Source: Daphnia pulex (taxonomy: Eukaryota > Arthropoda > Branchiopoda > Diplostraca > Daphniidae). From it: a stretch of 64,000 nt of DNA. The position numbers and the translations under genes are program-made. The DNA lies in the NCBI RefSeq assembly GCF_021134715.1, contig NC_060024.1:10602001-10666000 (forward strand), written 5' to 3'. Numbering within the stretch: position 1 is the first letter of the stretch; every line of letters starts with the position of its first letter. The notes beneath the pieces are model-generated. The model was not told the DNA's origin. It was given only the letters and a program-made list of their open reading frames with translations, and did not search any database. Of the stretch, positions 63,213-64,000 are shown one piece after another.

Positions 63213-64000
63213 GTAGGACAAATTCATCTATCTTTCCTTTCTGACTATTCAGTGACGTTTATTATAAATCATTGCATCGTAGTACGATTGTTCCTGGGCC
63301 ATGCAGTTGGCTGAAACTGTTTCATCTTGCCCTTTTTTGTTTTTCTTAGTCAGGGTTCATTAAATAGGTAGAACCACTGCAGATCAGGCTTGTTTTTGTA
63401 CCTTGCAACTTTGTCTGTGGGTAAACAATCAAATTCAAAAACTTTTGAACTTGAAACACTTGGAAGCAAAGTGCAACTTGAACAATTTTTTCCACCAAAA
63501 TTTGCTGCCACACCGGCACTTTCTGTTTAAATCGACATCCGCTGAACGGATCAAGATTATTTGAGTATCTATTAGTACTGAACCAGTTTGACTAAACTCC
63601 CCTACAATGTCAAGATAATAGTCGAATTTGGCACGAAACCCCCCCAAGACCCTCTTGATGGAAGCCAAGAGGGAATCTAAAACGGTTTAAAGAGTCGAGA
63701 TTTCCGGGCTTCTTTGAATCTAAACAAATAAAAACACGTCGAGACCTTTTTGTTGGGTGAAATCTTTTAATAGCCTGTGTGCTGGTTGAATGGCGGGCGT
63801 GTTCGGCCGACCCGGGTGTGACCTGCTGGACCGAATCATCCATCAATTTCTCGTATAATATCCTTAAAAATTGAGGTCCAATTCTTTCCCTTATTTTTCA
63901 AAGTTTGTTAACTGTCCGCCCAAACAGTCAATAGATATAATAAACAGGACTGGACCACCTACGAGAGGGTGAATGCATTTGTAGCCTACTACTGTATATA
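63213..64000. other. Right-hand end of window
   Basis: AT-rich, no supported gene. CATCCGCTGAACGGATC at 63536-63552 is the exact reverse complement of 62135-62151. A GC-richer patch at 63780-63840 contains no recognisable feature. Confidence 0.4.

Overview
The window looks like crustacean genomic DNA, most likely Daphnia (water flea) or a close relative. This is an inference. It rests on short GT-AG introns (often 55-90 bp), arthropod gene families, TATA plus TCAGT initiator core promoters, and AT-rich intergenic DNA carrying several kinds of transposable elements. All exon models were built by hand from reading frame, splice sites and recognised protein families. The phases of every listed multi-exon model close without remainder, but none was checked against RNA.

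0-12.2 kb: a TMUB1-like ubiquitin-like membrane protein (+) converges on two tandem, co-oriented WDR76-like WD40 genes (-), clearly a local duplication. Beyond them lie a truncated papain-like protease fragment (-), a possible small three-exon gene (+), and a complete four-repeat annexin (+). 12.2-21 kb is mobile-element territory. A 5'-truncated, RNase H-bearing non-LTR retrotransposon with a 16-bp target duplication sits exactly in the initiator of a duplicated promoter. The second promoter copy drives a decayed tyrosine-rich secreted repeat gene that contains a 20-bp minisatellite. A piggyBac-type TTAA MITE, a foldback palindrome and a dispersed 15-bp motif array follow.

22-32 kb: a 15-exon CEP170-family centrosomal protein (-) whose visible start lacks the usual FHA domain. 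34-36.3 kb: GTP cyclohydrolase I (-). 38.4-41.2 kb: B9D2 and a tectonic, both ciliary transition-zone proteins. They are encoded head to tail with 13 bp between stop and start, and no intron or poly(A) signal between them, which suggests a dicistronic unit. 41.2-53.2 kb is gene-poor and microsatellite-rich and leads to orthodenticle/Otx (+), a K50 homeodomain head-patterning regulator. 55.3-64 kb is non-coding apart from two diverged, oppositely oriented copies of an unrecognised exon that resemble remnants of a repeat-borne gene.

The most unusual arrangement is the B9D2-tectonic pair, two subunits of the same transition-zone (MKS) complex. Next come the retroelement insertion at a transcription start site and the minisatellite that is open in all three frames.
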